From assembly GCA_038373865.1 (NCBI GenBank), contig JAXGGA010005583.1, positions 1 through 64,000 on the forward strand: a DNA stretch of 64,000 nucleotides, in the 5' to 3' direction. Shown here in pieces: positions 60,459 to 64,000 of the stretch (its first letter is position 1; the number at the start of each line of letters is the position of its first letter). A program made the translations under genes and the position numbers. Source of the DNA: Uloborus plumipes (lineage: Eukaryota > Arthropoda > Arachnida > Araneae > Uloboridae). The notes under the pieces were generated by a model that worked only from the letters and a program-made list of their open reading frames with translations, was not told where the DNA came from and made no database searches.

Positions 60459-62587
60459 ATTTACTATTATAAAAAAAAATGTTAATTGCTCTAGAAAGCC
60501 TTTTTTAAGTAGTTGACGACTTCAAAAAGGAAAATGTCGCTGTGAAAAAATATTTTTGCTGTGATTTGACAACTTTAGAAAAATAGAATACAGCTCAATA
60601 AGGTCATGATTCGGACTGGTGTTCTTATTAGGATAGTGAAGGGTCGGTTTAAAATCAGTATAATATAATCCAGTGTTATTTTTTTCACATCTGTGCACGA
60701 ACTGAGAGCAGAAATGACTGAAAAAAAAACCACTTAGTGCCGTAAATGTGATGATTGAAAAAAAAAAAAAAAACATGTATCATTTTTTCGTGAGAGGACA
60801 TCCCAAATTAAGACTTTAAATTTTTTTTTCGATCCACTCTGCATAAAGTACGGTAAATGTGTATCATTTTCCGCCATTATGCTCCGTAAACAATATGAGT
60901 AAAAAATGTAAGTAAGCAATGCGCTTTATGTATTGCATGTTATGTTCACACATATTATATAGTCCATTCATATGATTAACTGATAAATGGTGTTTTCTTT
61001 ACGGAAAGTTTCTTGGTTAATTTAAAAAATCCGAAAATTTCAAAACTTTGAACTAACTCCCTATGGTCCTTACTAGTTCAGATTTCTGACGCTCTACAGT
61101 GTTGTTTCAAAAAAAAAAAAATCATTGATAGTTATTTCTTTTATTTGTTCATTTTTTAAATTGAAGGTAACATTTTTACTGAATGTACGTGAAAATAGGA
61201 AATACCACCCTTCATTATTTCATGTCCTAAAGTTGAAAAATATGTCAGTTTATTAAATCCAAAATAATTCCTTATTCTGCTATTTGAGTTAATTAATCCT
61301 TTTAGGTTTAATATCATTTGGAAAGGCAAAAACATTTGCTTTAAATTAAACACGCAAGCGATAACTTTGCCAACGTAGACTTACCTCCTGAAGGAGATGG
61401 TAACCCGTTCCTAGGGAAAGGGTCTGCTTGTGATTAATGGGGGTAGAAAGATCTCTCTTGGAGGGAGGGGATCAAAATGTTGAGCGGGGGTGGAAAGTAG
61501 GGGATTAGCAGGTGAGCCCCCCCTCCCCCGTCTTGACAGATAGGCGGCCCCCAAGTTTAATAGAGGCAGAGAAAAGTGAGAAAAATTGAGACGAAATACC
61601 GTTAAGGCCGGTAAAGGAGGGAAAAAAACTGTATGAATGATGTAATAGAAGGGAATGAAAGAATCTGTTAGAGAAAGAAATGTTTCTGGCTTGTCGCCGT
61701 GTATGCATGGAGCAATCGCTTTGCGGGTTTCTTTTGTTTTTTACCTGGTGTCTTCAAAAAGAATAACTTTTTCAGTACAGGTGGGAAATGAATTTTCGAA
61801 AAGTTGATTTGTGTCCGATAGTTCATACACGTATCCATTAGATTTATGTCAGTTTGTCGAGTGAAGGAACATTTTAAAAATGAAAAAAAATGCTCATGTG
61901 TTGTAATTTTATTCTTTTGTCAATTGTCTCTCAAAGAGAAGAACAAAAACTAATCTCATTCTTATACATTAAATAAATATAATGACTTAGAAATTAAGTT
62001 TATAGTAGGTCATGTATTTATTAGGTCATGTAGGGAACAATTAAAACATGTGAGAAAATTGAAATTGTTGCTTATGCACTTAAAATTACTTTAGTAGTTT
62101 TTATTATAACTGTTTTGATTTCCTCTCACTATTTTTCCTGCATAAAAAGAACACGGTCGCTACATTTAGAAGTGGAATTTCCTTTTTTTAAACTGTTATA
62201 AGGCAGTCTTTCTGTGTCATAATAAAGCAGGGTAAGTGTTGTATCAGTTCTTAATTACTAACGACCGCAAGGTTATAACTTCCAACATGAATGGTATTCA
62301 CCTAAACATGATTTTTTTCCTTTTGAGTTCATTATTTCAGTGTGTAAAATGACGTTGAACCCAAAAATTAAATTCACAATTAAGTAAACAGGTGCTAGTA
62401 AAACCTAGATGTCGTGATTCGTCAATTTAGTTTAAACTTATTTTGCGTTTAGTCTAATAACCTTACCCCTCAAAAAGAATTCAAACGTCATGCATACATT
62501 AAAAGCAACAACAACTATAATTTCAACGAAAGAAAAATATTGCTTTCGCAAAACCTACCCGTTGAGAGCTACGTAACGTTTCAACGT
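60459..62587. other. AT-rich stretch with purine-rich patch
   Basis: A G/A-rich patch at 61430-61620 (GGAGGGAGGGG, GAGCGGGGGTGG) ends in a CAG/GTGAGC donor-like site at 61509, but no open exon precedes it. The rest is AT-rich with A runs. Confidence 0.45.
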
Positions 62588-62589
62588 AA

Positions 62590-62724
62590 ACAAGAAGTTC
62601 TGTCAAGAACTAAACGAGCCTACTTTCCCGTACATCGAAATCGGCATTGTAGCATCTGATCAATATTCTCTTGATTATCTGAAACTGAAAATTATGTCAA
62701 ACATACCTCTATAGCACTTAAAGC
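62590..62724 (+). pseudogene. Partial copy of the 33095-33280 ORF
   Basis: Forty-odd codons encoding NKKFCQELNEPTFPYIEIGI and onward to IMSNIPL plus a TAG stop, matching residues 21-61 of the minus-strand frame at 33095-33280. No ATG or equivalent N-terminus is present here; the upstream sequence is unrelated. It is carried as the leading edge of repeat R. Confidence 0.5.
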
Positions 62725-63045
62725 TGATTTCTAAAAGCAAAATATACCCCTCTCATCAGATGAAATAGACACGTAAAAATTAAATAAACAAGTCAATTAA
62801 GTTTTGTCGCACCTTTTAAAGAATGTAACTGTTATAGTTCTTCCGTAGAAAAATTCCACAGTCGTTTTCAAAAGAAAAAAAAGTAAACAAATAAAATAAA
62901 AGTACAAAGAACTTCAAAACACATTTTATCAAAGAAAGAAAAAAAAAACTCGTTCGTTAATAAAATGTCTTGAATTTCATTTTTAATCCGTTGCCAGTTG
63001 TTAAATATAAATAAAGAATAAAATGCTCTCGTGAATGAAAAATTT

Positions 63046-63175
63046 TTGTTAACAAAAAAAAAAAAAAAAAAAAAAAAAATTATCGTCTGCCAAAAAAAAA
63101 AAAAAAAAAATCATAATAATAATAAATTAAACAAAACAAATAAATAAATAAATAAAAAATCGTCTGCCCAGTCAG
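63046..63175 (+). repeat. A-rich simple sequence inside repeat R
   Basis: Two long A runs separated by TTATCGTCTGCC, then (AATAAT)n and (AAAT)n. The counterpart in the inverted copy is the T-rich tract around 32655-32760. Confidence 0.8.
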
Positions 63176-63359
63176 TCATTTTTTTCCGAGCCTGAATTTC
63201 CGCCATGTCTGCGGAGTCGGAGTCGGAATCAGAGTCCTCACAGAAGATTATTCAGAAAAGTACTTTACAATACATTATTTATCAAAACCATTTTCTTACA
63301 AAGTTAGTTAGAAGGAAATCCGCCTTGAAGTTCAGAATCAACATTCAATTTAAATTTCT

Positions 63360-63950
63360 CCGTAGGCGCTCATGTTAAAATTTTTTCTGAACGGTTCATC
63401 ATTGAATGAAAAATTGTTCAAATTGAAAAGTGAAATATGGGAAGGAGCCTCTCCGAGATCTTTCGAACAAAAAAAAGTTTATTCAATTCCGACGGTTCAC
63501 TTAAAAGTTATTAGGTGGGGAAAGGTTGTTTGAACGGTTCAATTTTGAACGAAAAAAATGTTCAAATTGAAAATTTAAATACGGTAATGAAGCATCCTTG
63601 CCGAGATCTTTCGAACAAAAAAAAGTTTGTTTAAATCGGACTGTTCACTCAAAAGTTATTAGGTGTGAGAGCTTTTTTGAACGGTTCAATGTTGAACGAA
63701 AAAATTGTTCAAATCAAAAATGTAGGTACGGGAATGAAGTATCCCTGAAAAGATCTTTCGAACAAAAAAAGTTTTTTCAAATCGGACTGTTTATTCAAAA
63801 GTTAGTATCGCGGGACCGGTTATTTGAACGGCTCAAAGTTGAACCAAAAATTGTTCAAATCAAAAAATCAAATATGGGAATGAGCTGTACTCGCCGAGAT
63901 CTTTCCAACAAAAAAAAAGTTTATCCAAATCGGAATGTTCATTCAAAAGT
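63360..63950 (+). repeat. Tandem ~147-bp modules inside repeat R
   Basis: Four diverged head-to-tail units, each containing AGATCTTTC(C/G)AACAAAAAAA, a stretch like AATCGGA(C/A)TGTTCA(C/T)TCAAAAGTTA, and TTGAACGGTTCAA followed by AAATTGTTCAAAT. Spacing is about 145-150 bp. The same units occur two and a half times in the inverted copy at 32300-32640, so copy number varies between elements. Confidence 0.75.
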
Positions 63951-64000
63951 TATTAGGGGGGGGGGGACAGACAGACCGACAGACCGACCGACCGACCGAC

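Larger units (their letters stand above)
62588..64000 (+). repeat. Dispersed repeat family R, right copy (to window edge)
   Basis: Inverted counterpart of 32287-33225, about 29 kb away. In order it has the 41-codon frame ending at 62724, the conserved 3' flank, long A-runs, a CAGACGATTTTT-type motif given twice (in complement), and a GGAGTCGGAGTCGGAATC stretch at about 63213. Four tandem ~147-bp modules (about 63360-63945) follow, then a G-run, and (GACC/GACA)n running off the window end. The extra modules explain its greater length. Similarity to the other copy starts abruptly at AAACAAGAAG (about 62588). Confidence 0.75.

Noticed and set aside
1..64000. CRISPR array, bacterial operons, rRNA genes, telomeric repeats
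   Set aside because: No regularly spaced direct repeats with unique spacers, no ribosome-binding-site-led gene strings, no rRNA motifs and no TTAGG-type arrays seen.

Overview
This window looks like AT-rich, TE-laden nuclear DNA from an invertebrate animal, most likely an arthropod and possibly a chelicerate. That placement is an inference from composition, homopolymer and simple-repeat load, and the mix of metazoan DNA transposons plus a tRNA-derived SINE; no marker gene fixes the species. There are no bacterial-type operons, rRNA genes or CRISPR arrays, and I could not identify a single intact host protein-coding gene with confidence.

Layout. 1-9 kb: AT-rich, with two weak exon candidates (633-758 and 7895-8014). 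9.04-12.78 kb: a large foldback element with two concentric sets of inverted arms and flanking TA. A second transposon is nested in its right arm; it has GC-rich ~110-bp inverted termini, a 7-8 bp target duplication and a frameshifted P-element-like transposase C-terminus. 14 kb: a perfect 32-bp palindrome. 16.2 kb: an RFX X-box-like palindrome. 16.8-17.5 kb: an old tandem duplication. 23.4 kb: three TGACGT sites at exact 11-bp spacing. 24.6-29.8 kb: a cluster of small inverted-repeat elements (Harbinger-like TAA, piggyBac-like TTAA, a long palindrome, and a TA-flanked CACTG element). 32.3-33.2 kb and 62.6-64.0 kb: two inverted copies of one dispersed repeat, carrying a shared 41-codon reading frame, ~147-bp modules and a GTCG/GTCT tail. 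33.3 kb: an X-box-like site between two divergent short reading frames. 34.7 and 51.6 kb: two copies of a tRNA-derived SINE. 36.2 kb: a non-autonomous hAT-like element. 45.8-48.1 kb: two more small inverted-repeat elements. 49.86-51.43 kb: a hAT element with an exact 8-bp target duplication that still encodes a ZMYM1/hAT-type transposase C-terminus. 54.6-55.4 kb: an unrecognised coding sequence, heavily decayed, on the minus strand. 57.6 kb: a pogo/Tigger-like element. 58.9-60.46 kb: a complete Tc1-like transposon with a dead transposase (two TGA stops and a 2-nt deletion).

Functionally this is a transposon graveyard in an intergenic or intronic setting. At least five DNA-transposon superfamilies (Tc1/mariner-pogo, hAT, piggyBac, Harbinger, P) are suggested by termini, target duplications or proteins, and most copies are non-autonomous or broken. 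Possible host function is limited to a few exon candidates with good splice signals and a few candidate regulatory clusters. All coordinates and translations were read by eye; no homology search, folding or expression evidence was available.
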